Positions 29,984-37,971 of a stretch of DNA of 39,037 nt are shown here, piece by piece. The first letter of the stretch is position 1. Every line of letters starts with the position of its first letter. Origin of the DNA: a virus; the IMG/VR virus record IMGVR_UViG_3300033991_000232, positions 1 through 39,037 of that record; one strand, written 5' to 3'. The notes under the pieces were generated by a model. That model did no database searches. It was not told the DNA's origin and was given only the letters and a program-made list of their open reading frames with translations. A program made the position numbers and the translations under genes.

Positions 29984-30282
29984 AGTATTTCAACTCCTTG
30001 ATGCTGGTAGCACCTCTCTCCCCATCGTTCCACCCGCCGCTTGCAGCGCCCGCCTTCGCCGGTCGGCGCGCCGCAAAACGGCGGAACTTCCGCTGCGGAA
30101 ATCGGCTCATAGATTCCCGATGCCTCGATCACGGCCCGGGTCACCCCCTCCCGCTCTCTCACCTCCAACAGATCCGAGGCTGTGAGATCGCGCGCTGGGA
30201 CCCCCATCAGGTACCCCGGCCCCACGTACCTATATACCGTGTGAGCGGCGATAAGGTCGCTCAGCAGGCTTTTGCCAGGCAT
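29980..30282 (-). CDS. Small Cys-rich protein in the tail operon, 100 residues
   Basis: The protein begins MPGKSLLSDLIAAHTVYRYV and has a HeH/rho-N-like GVPARDLTASDLLEVREREG segment. A Cys set follows (FCGAPTGEGGRCKRRVERWG and CYQHQG) that could bind zinc. ATG 30282 follows GAGGAG. It overlaps both neighbours, the methyltransferase-glycosyltransferase and the tail tube gene. A copy of the 13-bp palindrome writes its SAAE. The function is unknown. Confidence 0.6.
   Translation of the reverse strand: MPGKSLLSDLIAAHTVYRYVGPGYLMGVPARDLTASDLLEVREREGVTRAVIEASGIYEPISAAEVPPFCGAPTGEGGRCKRRVERWGERCYQHQGVEIL
30088..30100. repeat. Dispersed 13-bp palindrome, copy 7
   Basis: TTCCGC-T-GCGGAA in the 100-residue Cys-rich gene. 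A further GCGGAAC lies seven bases before it. Confidence 0.8.
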
Positions 30283-31378
30283 AGTAACTCCTCTTTGCGA
30301 TCTGCCTCTCCTCATCCCGCAAATGGGAGAGGTGGACAAACCGGCATTGCTCCGGCTCCACGTACGTTGCCCCGGCCAGGTGCACCAGCCGGTCATCGCT
30401 CCACACCGCATTGTGGCTTCCCTCGTAGCGCATCCGGCCCCGGTGCTGGAAAAGCCTGGGCACCCACGATACCCGGCCATCCCGCGTGTTGATCTGGAGC
30501 GCGTAATGCTGGCCATCCTCTGGCACCGGCAGGCAGCCCACCAGCCGCTCGTCGGCATCAATCCACAGATACCAGTCCCCTTCAGACCCCACAAAGTAGG
30601 CTGACCGTTTCACGACCTGGTCCGGCCACGCCATCGGATAACCTTCCCCATCCTCCGGCGGATCCACCCACTGCGCGCCGTATGCGAGCGCGATAGCCCG
30701 CGTCGCATCCGTAGACACCGGCTCAATGTGGGGAAACTGAGCGTATGCCCCGTCCACCACCACGATGCGGCTGACCTGGCCCTGGAGCGATTCCAAGCAC
30801 CCTGGCAGCATCTCCTCCTCGTTAAACGCGATCACACACGCGATCACCTCTGGCAGCCGTTGCTCTGCTTCCCGCCAGGCAATCACCCAGCCCTGGCCCC
30901 GCTTGTCCCGTTCCCCGAACGAGACCACCCGGTAGCCCCAGCGCCGAAAGTCCTCTGCGTATAGTGCACACCGGTGCACCTGATGCGGATTCCCATCCAC
31001 CTCTGCCTGCGGATATTCCCCCCACGGGCAGCCCACCACCACCAGGTCAGCCAGCGCCTCCAGCCTGTGGAGCGCCGGTTGCACCTCTGCCCGCTCTACA
31101 TGCTCCGGCCCGTGCCACCAGAATGCCACATCGTAATAATCGCCTAGCGGCGGCTCCCGCACATCGCCGACGATCACCTGCGCCACGTCGGGATGGTCCT
31201 CGTAAGCCGCCGCGTACTCGGGCCAGATTTCCAACAGCGTGATACGATGACCGGCCCGGGCCAACTCTGGCCCACACTGAAAGCGCCCCGGCGCAGACCC
31301 CACGTACAGCATATCTCCAGGCCGCTCCCACAGCCTGGGAATGTAGCGCCTCAGCAGCTCCACCCGCTCCTCAATCAT
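30230..31378 (-). CDS. Methyltransferase-glycosyltransferase fusion
   Basis: This 382-residue protein joins two enzymes. Residues ~1-170 look like a SAM-binding class I methyltransferase (DMLYVGSAPGRFQCGPELAR at 22-41, acidic ITLLEIWPEY after strand 2). Residues ~176-375 look like a GT-A glycosyltransferase of family-2 type: VIACVIAFNEEEMLPGCLES, IVVVDGA and the metal-binding LWIDADERLVG with DADE at 274-277. ATG 31378 overlaps the upstream stop (ATGA). It sits between connector and tail tube genes, so it probably modifies a virion protein or surface glycan. Neither donor nor acceptor can be read. Confidence 0.75.
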   Translation of the reverse strand: MIEERVELLRRYIPRLWERPGDMLYVGSAPGRFQCGPELARAGHRITLLEIWPEYAAAYEDHPDVAQVIVGDVREPPLGDYYDVAFWWHGPEHVERAEVQPALHRLEALADLVVVGCPWGEYPQAEVDGNPHQVHRCALYAEDFRRWGYRVVSFGERDKRGQGWVIAWREAEQRLPEVIACVIAFNEEEMLPGCLESLQGQVSRIVVVDGAYAQFPHIEPVSTDATRAIALAYGAQWVDPPEDGEGYPMAWPDQVVKRSAYFVGSEGDWYLWIDADERLVGCLPVPEDGQHYALQINTRDGRVSWVPRLFQHRGRMRYEGSHNAVWSDDRLVHLAGATYVEPEQCRFVHLSHLRDEERQIAKRSYYAWQKPAERPYRRSHGI

Positions 31379-31842
31379 GATGTCGTGAACTCCCCGCTGC
31401 CGCTGTACAAGACGTGCTCGATACACGTCACCGTCAACCTGAATCCCACGAACGTCGGCTGAGCGTCTGGCGATGTACCCTTCTGCCACAGGTAGATGGG
31501 CATATCGCTGGCCTCTACCAGCGCGTGTGCAACACCGCTCAGGCCGTTCAACGTAGGATACTTGGCGATGCAATCCACCACGGCCTGGCGCGCCGCCACG
31601 ATGCTGGTGTAACTATCGCCAGTGAAACGATCCCACACCTCTACTAGGAATGACCAGACGAAAACGACCTGGCTCCAGTCCCCCGCTCGCTCCGAGCGAA
31701 AGGGACCAGGAAAGATGATCGCATACGGCGACGACCCCCGCCCCAGCACCCGCAGATCGCCCAGCACCACGTCCGCATCGGCAAAGTTGTCCAGCGCCTG
31801 AAGTAGCGTCTGTAACCGTGCCTGGATCGTTGCGTCACTCAT
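31375..31842 (-). CDS. Head-tail joining or tail terminator-like protein
   Basis: This 155-residue protein begins MSDATIQARLQTLLQALDNF and has a mixed alpha/beta pattern with SFLVEVWDRFTGD and GFRLTVTCIEHV, similar to tail terminator/minor tail U-like proteins. It lies just before the tail tube gene block, the usual place. ATG 31842 overlaps its neighbour. Assignment is by position and general pattern. Confidence 0.6.
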   Translation of the reverse strand: MSDATIQARLQTLLQALDNFADADVVLGDLRVLGRGSSPYAIIFPGPFRSERAGDWSQVVFVWSFLVEVWDRFTGDSYTSIVAARQAVVDCIAKYPTLNGLSGVAHALVEASDMPIYLWQKGTSPDAQPTFVGFRLTVTCIEHVLYSGSGEFTTS

Positions 31843-32353
31843 CCGTATCCCAGTCCTCGATCACATTCTCCATCATCTTGCGCTGGAAGATGGGCACGAT
31901 CTCATCGCCCGCATCGTCCTCCGTGCGAATTTGCAGCCCGTATGTCAGGTGCCGCGTCCGCGTCGAGAACAGCGCCTCGATCCCCGCCGCGTGCGCCGCA
32001 ATGAACAGTTCCGCATCGCGCATGATCACCCGCGTCGGCGACTCATACCGCATCTCTGTGCCGCCCGAGACGAACGGCCCGGCGCCGTTCGCAAACTCCG
32101 CCAGATGCACCACCTGCATGACTACGAAATCGTCCAACAGCAGTTTGGCGGTCGCCTGACTCACGGGGATAGCGAACCCGGCCTCGGCCAACAGCACATT
32201 CACGATCCCGCTCACGCGGTCAATGAACTTTTCGACCTGTGTCAGCGTTGGCCGGGTATTCGCATCGTAGGTCTGACCCGTGGCTGTAGCGTAGAGCGGC
32301 GTCAGCGCCGCCACCTCGGCCACGGAGCCATACGAGTTCGCGCCGATTGCCAA
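31835..32353 (-). CDS. Head-tail connector-like protein (gp6-like)
   Basis: This 172-residue helical protein starts at TTG 32353 one base behind the upstream stop, after GAGGGAATA. PTLTQVEKFIDRVSGIVNVL and LLLDDFVVMQVVHLAEF form helical pairs typical of connector proteins that close the head below the portal. It is followed by the terminator-like gene. Assignment by position and pattern. Confidence 0.62.
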   Translation of the reverse strand: MAIGANSYGSVAEVAALTPLYATATGQTYDANTRPTLTQVEKFIDRVSGIVNVLLAEAGFAIPVSQATAKLLLDDFVVMQVVHLAEFANGAGPFVSGGTEMRYESPTRVIMRDAELFIAAHAAGIEALFSTRTRHLTYGLQIRTEDDAGDEIVPIFQRKMMENVIEDWDTDE

Positions 32354-32354
32354 G

Positions 32355-32735
32355 CTATTCCCTCACCCAGGCGTAAACCGTGACCGCCGGTGCTAGCGCA
32401 TTGCAGCCAGTCACGACCACCTTGATCCGTCCTGACACTGGTAGCCGCTGGTACTGCGACGCTACCGCTGAACCTGCCGTGTCAGTGTTCTGGACAATCG
32501 GGTAGACCCACACATCGTTCACCGCATTTTCCTTGCTGTAAAGGGTGACCGCTGGATGATCGTCGTCGGCCTCCACCGTCACGACAATATCCGAGGTCCC
32601 TGCTGGTGCTGTCGAACCCCAATCCACATACAGCGCATAGAGCTCCCCACACAGCGGCCGGGCGCTGTAAGCGGTGCCCGTCGCGCTGCCATCTGCGCCC
32701 GTCGTGGTGACCGCGATTTTAGCCGTCTGCATCAT
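32355..32735 (-). CDS. Structural hypothetical protein, 126 residues
   Basis: The protein is beta-rich, MMQTAKIAVTTTGADGSATG with SDIVVTVEADDDHPAVTLYS. It ends in PAVTVYAWVRE, a pattern like small head decoration or neck proteins. It overlaps the upstream gene at its start; ATG 32735 or 32732. The family is not recognised. Confidence 0.6.
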   Translation of the reverse strand: MMQTAKIAVTTTGADGSATGTAYSARPLCGELYALYVDWGSTAPAGTSDIVVTVEADDDHPAVTLYSKENAVNDVWVYPIVQNTDTAGSAVASQYQRLPVSGRIKVVVTGCNALAPAVTVYAWVRE

Positions 32736-33072
32736 CGCTGGCTACCTTCCACGCGAGAGTAGTGGCTGCGGTTGCCGCCTTTTTGCGCCGCTTGGGTTTC
32801 TCCATCGCCGGCAACCCCTGTTGCGCCACGCCATCCTGATCAGCCGCTGCGACGTGAAGATCGTCATAGTTTTCGCTGCTTTTTACAATGGAATCTTGCG
32901 GCGATTCGATTGAGACAGTCTCCACGACCTCCAACAGCGGCGAGTTGCGCATTTCCTCAGTCAGATTGCCTTCTTGGACACCTACCGGCTGTTTCGTGAA
33001 ACAGCGCCCCCCGACGTATGCCTCAGCCCAGCGGAAATCTGGTTTCACCCGCACCAGAAACATCTTTAGCAT
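32719..33072 (-). CDS. Structural hypothetical protein, 117 residues
   Basis: From ATG 33072 (AGGGGGTG upstream) the protein has a compact start MLKMFLVRVKPDFRWAEAYV followed by GGRCFTKQP. A low-complexity acidic middle and a Lys/Ala tail come after (KPKRRKKAATAATT). The first 50 residues resemble small proteins found behind capsid genes, related to head completion. The function is unknown. Confidence 0.6.
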   Translation of the reverse strand: MLKMFLVRVKPDFRWAEAYVGGRCFTKQPVGVQEGNLTEEMRNSPLLEVVETVSIESPQDSIVKSSENYDDLHVAAADQDGVAQQGLPAMEKPKRRKKAATAATTLAWKVASDDADG

Positions 33073-33082
33073 CGCCCACCCC

Positions 33083-33988
33083 CTAGTCCTGCCCGATGAT
33101 AAACCAGTGCACGGTCGTCTCCGTCGTACCCGCCGTGCTACCATCCGCCGCCCAGACCTTCAGCGTCGCGCTTGTACCCGAGACTGTGATAGTACAGATA
33201 GCATCGCTGGCAGTGCTATCCTCACCCAGCGTGCACAGGCCAATGGTGGGAGTTGTCACATTTGTCAACACGATGTTGTGTGTCTCGGTGAAGGACTCCG
33301 TACCCCAGTCAAATGCAAAGTCGGCCACATTGTAGCCCACCGGGTAAAAGTTTGATGCTCCATACTGCAATGTACTTCCCACGTCCAGCGTAGTCGTGAT
33401 GACTACTGCGTTTGCCGTGAGGGTTGCACTCACCCCCGCATCGCTGAATGAACTGGTCCCGCTAGAGGTCACGTCGCCTGTCAGGTCACCCGTCACGTTG
33501 CCCGTCAGATCGCCGATAAACCCGGTCGTAGCGGTGATCGTCCCGCTGGCGTCCACGTCGGCGAACGAACTGGTCCCGCTGGAGGTCACGTCGCCTGTCA
33601 GGTCACCCGTCACGTTGCCCGTCAGATCGCCGATAAACCCGGTCGTAGCGGTGATCGTCCCGCTGGCGCTTATATCCCCTGTCACATCCACATCCCCGGT
33701 GACCGTCACATCACCCGTAAAGTCCTGCCCACCACTGGATGTGATCGCGCCATCGTATGCCAGCCGCCAGCGCACCGTCCCGTTGTTGCGGAACTCGACG
33801 ATGTCACCCGTGCTGGTCTGATCCACCACCAGTTGATCCGTGTTGCTACCCGAGATCTCCATGCCAGTCCCTGCCAGGCTCATCACCTGGTAATCAGTGT
33901 GAGACTCCACAAAGGACAACCCCGCGATCAACAATGCCAGCCCGGCGATGATCGCCAGGCCGCACAGTGCCCACTTTTGCTTAGTCAT
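33083..33988 (-). CDS. Membrane-anchored or secreted repeat fibre-like protein
   Basis: This 301-residue protein starts MTKQKWALCGLAIIAGLALL, a hydrophobic signal/anchor, and continues with Thr/Gly/Asp repeats such as DVTVTGDVDVTGDISASGT. Two perfect 39-residue repeats (TITATTGFIGDLTGNVTGDL and the part after it) come from a 117-bp tandem duplication (~33451-33684). Such repeats form beta-helices in fibres. The C-terminal ~100 residues look like a compact beta domain. A signal anchor in a structural operon is odd; it may be a head fibre or a host-surface protein. ATG 33988 follows AAGGAGG. Confidence 0.65.
   Translation of the reverse strand: MTKQKWALCGLAIIAGLALLIAGLSFVESHTDYQVMSLAGTGMEISGSNTDQLVVDQTSTGDIVEFRNNGTVRWRLAYDGAITSSGGQDFTGDVTVTGDVDVTGDISASGTITATTGFIGDLTGNVTGDLTGDVTSSGTSSFADVDASGTITATTGFIGDLTGNVTGDLTGDVTSSGTSSFSDAGVSATLTANAVVITTTLDVGSTLQYGASNFYPVGYNVADFAFDWGTESFTETHNIVLTNVTTPTIGLCTLGEDSTASDAICTITVSGTSATLKVWAADGSTAGTTETTVHWFIIGQD
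33451..33684. repeat. 117-bp tandem duplication
   Basis: Two nearly identical 117-bp units (the second begins 33568) encode 39-residue repeats of the fibre-like protein. The near identity at DNA level implies a recent duplication or ongoing homogenisation. Confidence 0.85.
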
Positions 33989-34536
33989 CTTGCCTCCTTC
34001 TTTTTGATGACCTTGAACTTGAATGCATCCCGATCCGCCGCGCGCCAGGCCGACAATAACAGCCTCCCGCGCGCTACCTCCAGCGCCCGCCCGGCCGACC
34101 ATCCCATCCACAAGCCCCAGATAAGCCACTGGACGAGCAGGTCAGTGCCTACTACCCGATTGCCCGCTGCCAGATTCGGCCCAGACCCGGCGATAACAGC
34201 CCTGGCCCCGGCCAGATAGAGCGATTCGACCATCGGATCGTCTGCACCGTAGCAGTTGGCAACCACGGCCACAGCACCCCCGAGGTTGGCCGCCTCAACC
34301 TGGCTCCTGGCCAGCGCCAGCGGGGTTTTGCCTTCCTTGCCTTCCCCGAACCAGCCCACGCGGCCTGGTATCCGATGCAACCGGAAGTAAAGCAGGTCGT
34401 ACCCCTCCATCCAGTCTGGCGCGAAACCTTCCGCCGTGACAGGCGGCGAGGTCAGCGGTTCTGTACCCGTGGCCTGTGCTACCGCCTGCCGGGCGAGCGC
34501 TGTACAGTACGCAAAAACCCGGATGCGATCACTCAC
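33985..34536 (-). CDS. Caspase/CHAT-like candidate in the head operon
   Basis: This 183-residue protein starts at GTG 34536, overlapping the capsid stop (TAGTG). It shows YDLLYFRLHRIPG with His 54 and AVVANCYGADDPMVESLYLA with Cys 95. GARAVIAGSG and WSAGRALEVARGRLL follow at the end. This order (strand-His-G, strand-Cys, 'GA..V', 'G.s.a.Al..Ar') is that of CHAT/caspase-type cysteine peptidases. The family call is my inference from pattern. Position after the capsid gene suggests a maturation or virion-borne protease; an unrelated structural fold is possible. Confidence 0.5.
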   Translation of the reverse strand: MSDRIRVFAYCTALARQAVAQATGTEPLTSPPVTAEGFAPDWMEGYDLLYFRLHRIPGRVGWFGEGKEGKTPLALARSQVEAANLGGAVAVVANCYGADDPMVESLYLAGARAVIAGSGPNLAAGNRVVGTDLLVQWLIWGLWMGWSAGRALEVARGRLLLSAWRAADRDAFKFKVIKKKEAR

Positions 34537-35504
34537 TACGTATTCCCCATGATGGCCAGCCGCCAGTCCCCGTAAAACACCTGGTACCGCGCGTGCCACT
34601 TGAAATACCGAATCCCGCCGCCCTGGGTGTAATCGTCCCAGAACACCAAGGTTGGTTTCTCCCGGATTTGCAGGTTGATCGGCTTGACCGGCATATCCGC
34701 CGCGATGACCGCCCAGAAGGTTGAATCTACCCATCCTCCAGGCGCAGTGATGCCCCGCACCTTGCCCGCGTAGGGGTTCATCTCACGGTTGGTCGTATCG
34801 TACGCCTCGCGGTTCTCAATGATCTGCGCCGCCATCCGCTCTAAATTCACGGCCCCCACCAGCAGATTGTAGTTAAACCCGCATGGTTGGCCCCGGTCAT
34901 CCTTGATCCCGGCTGCCGCAACCCGCACGGTCTCAAAGTTATCCAGAGTGAGCGTCACCGCGTACTTGTTGTCCTGAACGGTCGTGTACTCAGCCCCCTT
35001 GTCGTAGTGCGAATCGTTGAAGAAGCTCAGGCCGTCGTAACACGCGCCATACGTGGTCCCATCCCCACTGTTCAGCGCCGCGAATGCCAGGTAGTCCATG
35101 TGCTGGTTGAACCGCCACCCGGCGTTGCGCGCCCACGCCTCCAAGCCACCTACGCGGTCATCATTGATCGCGTTGTGCCAGATGCCGATGGGGATTTCCC
35201 AGTCATCGTTGAACACAACCAGCCCGCGCTCATTCCCACCCAGGACCGTGATCGGCCCGCCCTCATGGAGACCACTCACCTGTGGATGCCCAGTCCGGCT
35301 GTCGGTACCGCCCGCTCCACCCTGGCCCGCGTTCTGCCGTGGCCAGGGAACTGAGCCCAGATCGCTGTACATCTCGAATGCGCCGTCCGAAGTGGTCTCC
35401 TGGCAGAACGGCCCGCGCAACACGGTATATGCCTTCATTCCACCGAGAAATCCCACCTTTGCGCCTCGTTCCAGGCGCCCCAGTACATCAGTTCTTACAA
35501 TCAT
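34536..35504 (-). CDS. Major capsid protein (Mu gpT-like)
   Basis: The 322-residue protein follows protease/scaffold and decoration genes. It has VFNDDWEIPIGIWHNAINDD and GWRFNQHMDYLAFAALNSG, with TYGACYDGLSFFNDSHYDKG further on, as in Mu-like major head subunits (gpT family). This protein would form the icosahedral shell with HK97 fold. ATG 35504 begins MIVRTDVLGRLERGAKVGFL. Confidence 0.82.
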   Translation of the reverse strand: MIVRTDVLGRLERGAKVGFLGGMKAYTVLRGPFCQETTSDGAFEMYSDLGSVPWPRQNAGQGGAGGTDSRTGHPQVSGLHEGGPITVLGGNERGLVVFNDDWEIPIGIWHNAINDDRVGGLEAWARNAGWRFNQHMDYLAFAALNSGDGTTYGACYDGLSFFNDSHYDKGAEYTTVQDNKYAVTLTLDNFETVRVAAAGIKDDRGQPCGFNYNLLVGAVNLERMAAQIIENREAYDTTNREMNPYAGKVRGITAPGGWVDSTFWAVIAADMPVKPINLQIREKPTLVFWDDYTQGGGIRYFKWHARYQVFYGDWRLAIMGNT

Positions 35505-35516
35505 CTGTCATCCTCC

Positions 35517-35996
35517 CTAGCTGAGCGGAACCATCCAGTGATTCTCGATGTCCACCCAGGCATACGTGTCGTCCACATCCACGATCCGCCCAATCAGAAT
35601 CGCGTTGGTACTGGTCGTGGTGACGGTATTGTCGTCGCTGGCGTAACACAATGCCCCGACGTCAGTGATTGCCAGCGAGCCCTTGGCAAATCCCCATACC
35701 CCATTCCGGTAGACGGTCAGCACCTTGCTGCCGTCCGCAGTATCAGCAGACGTGACCGCCACCTTCTCAGCCGCGATTCCGCCGAAGATGTCCCCGCTGG
35801 TAGCGTTGAAATCCTTCGGCCCGAAATACCCATCGGTATCGCTCTCGTCGCAAGCGACTACCGCCCCCTTGTACACAGTGAATGCAACACTGCCACCGCC
35901 CCGATTTGTGTACCCGGCCAGCTTGAGCACCGCCGTCATCAACCCACCAGGCGGGATCTTAACCGGCCGTTGCACACTCGCACTCAATGCAGTCAT
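35517..35996 (-). CDS. Head decoration protein (DUF2190-like)
   Basis: This 159-residue protein has the pattern of decoration proteins found between scaffold and capsid genes: a beta-rich start (MTALSASVQRPVKIPPGG), a SVAFTVYKGAVVACD segment, a middle with DIFGGIAAEKVAVTSADTAD, and a C-terminal ILIGRIVDVDDTYAWVDI. ATG 35996 follows GGAGGAGG. It probably binds and stabilises the capsid surface. Confidence 0.72.
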   Translation of the reverse strand: MTALSASVQRPVKIPPGGLMTAVLKLAGYTNRGGGSVAFTVYKGAVVACDESDTDGYFGPKDFNATSGDIFGGIAAEKVAVTSADTADGSKVLTVYRNGVWGFAKGSLAITDVGALCYASDDNTVTTTSTNAILIGRIVDVDDTYAWVDIENHWMVPLS

Positions 35997-35998
35997 CG

Positions 35999-37498
35999 CT
36001 ATTTACCTCCTCCCTGCCACTTGGACAGATCATACTCCTTGAGATCACCCAGATCGCCAAACATTGGATCGGCCAACTCAGCCAACGTCAGCGACTTGGC
36101 GTCCAGTGCGTCAGCGTACTCCTTCGGGAGTTGCTTCTTCGCACCCTTACCATCGCGGCTCGAGCCGTGCTCAGAAAAGTCCGCCACCTTGGCCTTGAGC
36201 ACCGCCATCAGAGCCTGCCGCTCCTGGTCACCCGGCAGCGCCTCCAGCAGCGCCACGATCTCCTCCGGCTTGCTACTCAGGCCAGCCTCTCCGCTGGTGA
36301 CCTGCTGCGCGAATTCCACCAGCGCCTGTCGCCGCTTGTAGCGCTCCTCAAGCTCAACCTCCAGTTCCTTGCGGACCTGTTCCTTGAGTTGAGCGACGTC
36401 CTTCTCCTTCTCGGCCATCTCGGCCTCGATCTCCTTGCGGATCTGCGCCCGCATCTGCTTCAACTCTTGCTCGTTCATCGTGTCCTCCTGACTAGAGAAT
36501 TCGACTCCTATCGGTAGCTCTCCCGCCTCTGCTGGCCACTTGCCCGTGCACAGTTTGTGGAGCCAGGCGCAAAAGCCCTTCTTGTCACCTGGCGAAAAAT
36601 CGCCAAAACTGCGCCCCATACAGCGCGTGAATACTCCTGGATCTGGCCCAATCCAGTCGCATAGACCCCGCGCCAGCGCTGGCGGCATCGCCAGTTCGTA
36701 CACATTGACTCTGGAGATACCCAGATCCCGCATCCGCTCCGCGCAATCTGGGCAGACCTCCTCCATCAGCTTGATGTCAACCCATAGACTCTGTTCCTCA
36801 CTCCCTTCTGCCCCCCGGTGCTTGAAATACTGTATCTCTCGTTCCCGTCTGGCAGCCGCTTCCCGCGCCGCTTCCTCTGACTTGTACTCCTCATCGGCCC
36901 CAAACGGAAACCGGCCCAGCACCTTGCTGCCATCCGCCGAATACAGGATGATCTCGTTGCCTTCCTTGCGAATGATCAATTCAGCTTGCTCGGTAGCGGC
37001 CGTCGGCGCAGCCCCACCGCCGAACGCCTCCACCACAGCCGTCACCACCCGCGCCAACAGCCCAGGAGCCGCCTGAAAACTGTAGACCCCCTCGCTCAAC
37101 TCCACAGGTTGCAGGCCCTTGACTGCCGGGAAATTGACCAGCGAGATGGACTTGATCATCCGCCTGGCCAGATCAATCGTGGCGCTCAAATACCGGTAGA
37201 TGCGATCCCCCACCAGTTTCTTGCCCAGCTCGTTCCAATCCACGCTGGCCAGCAGCCGATCCTCATCCCGCCACAGCTTGCGCACCCAGCCCGCCGCCTC
37301 GGCCCGCTCATGCAGGACGTCCACCGGCACATCCTGCCCTGCCGTGCCCGCGTGGAAGTTCGCCACAAATGCGTCCAGGTCACCGGCTTCGACGTGTACA
37401 TCTTTCCCATTGCGATCCACAAAGTCACCTATGCGCAATACCTCCACCGGCTTCCCGCCCTCTGCCAACTCTGCAAAGAGAAAATCCCGAATCTCCAT
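35999..37498 (-). CDS. Mu I-like head protease with fused scaffold and internal start
   Basis: The 499-residue protein joins three parts. Residues 1-165 resemble the Mu I-type prohead protease (EVLRIGDFVDRNGKDVHVEA, VDVLHERAEAAGWV, SATIDLARRMIKSISLVNFP). Residues ~185-335 are an unusual Cys-containing insert (VCPDCAERMRD, GFCAWLHKLCTGKWP). The last 159 residues are a charged scaffold with coiled coil. An in-frame ATG at 36478 has AGGAGGACACG directly upstream, so the scaffold is probably also made alone, as in Mu and lambda. ATG 37498 is chosen for its GGGAGGGG. Confidence 0.8.
   Translation of the reverse strand: MEIRDFLFAELAEGGKPVEVLRIGDFVDRNGKDVHVEAGDLDAFVANFHAGTAGQDVPVDVLHERAEAAGWVRKLWRDEDRLLASVDWNELGKKLVGDRIYRYLSATIDLARRMIKSISLVNFPAVKGLQPVELSEGVYSFQAAPGLLARVVTAVVEAFGGGAAPTAATEQAELIIRKEGNEIILYSADGSKVLGRFPFGADEEYKSEEAAREAAARREREIQYFKHRGAEGSEEQSLWVDIKLMEEVCPDCAERMRDLGISRVNVYELAMPPALARGLCDWIGPDPGVFTRCMGRSFGDFSPGDKKGFCAWLHKLCTGKWPAEAGELPIGVEFSSQEDTMNEQELKQMRAQIRKEIEAEMAEKEKDVAQLKEQVRKELEVELEERYKRRQALVEFAQQVTSGEAGLSSKPEEIVALLEALPGDQERQALMAVLKAKVADFSEHGSSRDGKGAKKQLPKEYADALDAKSLTLAELADPMFGDLGDLKEYDLSKWQGGGK
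36478..36494 (-). promoter_or_regulatory. Internal ribosome binding site and start for the scaffold
   Basis: Inside the protease gene AGGAGGACACG precedes the in-frame ATG (36476-36478) of a 159-residue scaffold product that shares the stop at 35999. The spacing is ideal, so separate synthesis of scaffold in excess of protease is expected. Confidence 0.75.
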
Positions 37499-37511
37499 CA
37501 CCCCTCCCGAT

Positions 37512-37524
37512 TTCCGCAGCGGAA
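37512..37524. repeat. Dispersed 13-bp palindrome, copy 8
   Basis: TTCCGC-A-GCGGAA in the 26-base non-coding gap between the gp10-like gene's stop and the protease start. Confidence 0.8.
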
Positions 37525-37971
37525 TTAGCCCGCCCCTTTCGCCAACTCCTCGACGATGTGGCCACCGGCCCGCTCCAACAGGCCCATGATCGCCTCCTGA
37601 TTGTCCCGCACGATGTCCTTCGTGGTTCTCCAGCCGTGCGCCTTGTGCACCGCCAATTGATCATTCGGCCCCTGAACCAGCCCCGCATAGGCCGTGATAT
37701 TCCCCACACGCCCCACCAGCCCGGCCCCACTGCCCTCAGCCTGGATCACCCGCGCCGCCCCCACCCACCGCCGTCCCAATGTGCCGGTACGCCGGTAGGT
37801 CGTATCCTGTGGCGCAGCCGGGTAATCCGCCGCCTCTCCCTGCAGCACCATGAGAGCCTGTTCCATCGCTTGCTCAAGCTGCCCCGCCGCGATCTCTGGA
37901 AACTCCTCCAGCGTGGCCAGGAACTCAGCCAGCGTCACCTGGAACTCCTCAAACCCCTCACCTTCAATCAT
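37525..37971 (-). CDS. Virion morphogenesis protein (HK97 gp10/Mu G-like)
   Basis: This 148-residue protein starts at ATG 37971, overlapping the MuF stop (ATGA). Its C-terminal half TLGRRWVGAARVIQAEG and VGNITAYAGLVQGPNDQLAV is typical of gp10-like / phage virion morphogenesis proteins; the N-terminal half is helical. It lies where Mu has gene G. It probably works at the head-tail joint. Confidence 0.75.
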   Translation of the reverse strand: MIEGEGFEEFQVTLAEFLATLEEFPEIAAGQLEQAMEQALMVLQGEAADYPAAPQDTTYRRTGTLGRRWVGAARVIQAEGSGAGLVGRVGNITAYAGLVQGPNDQLAVHKAHGWRTTKDIVRDNQEAIMGLLERAGGHIVEELAKGAG

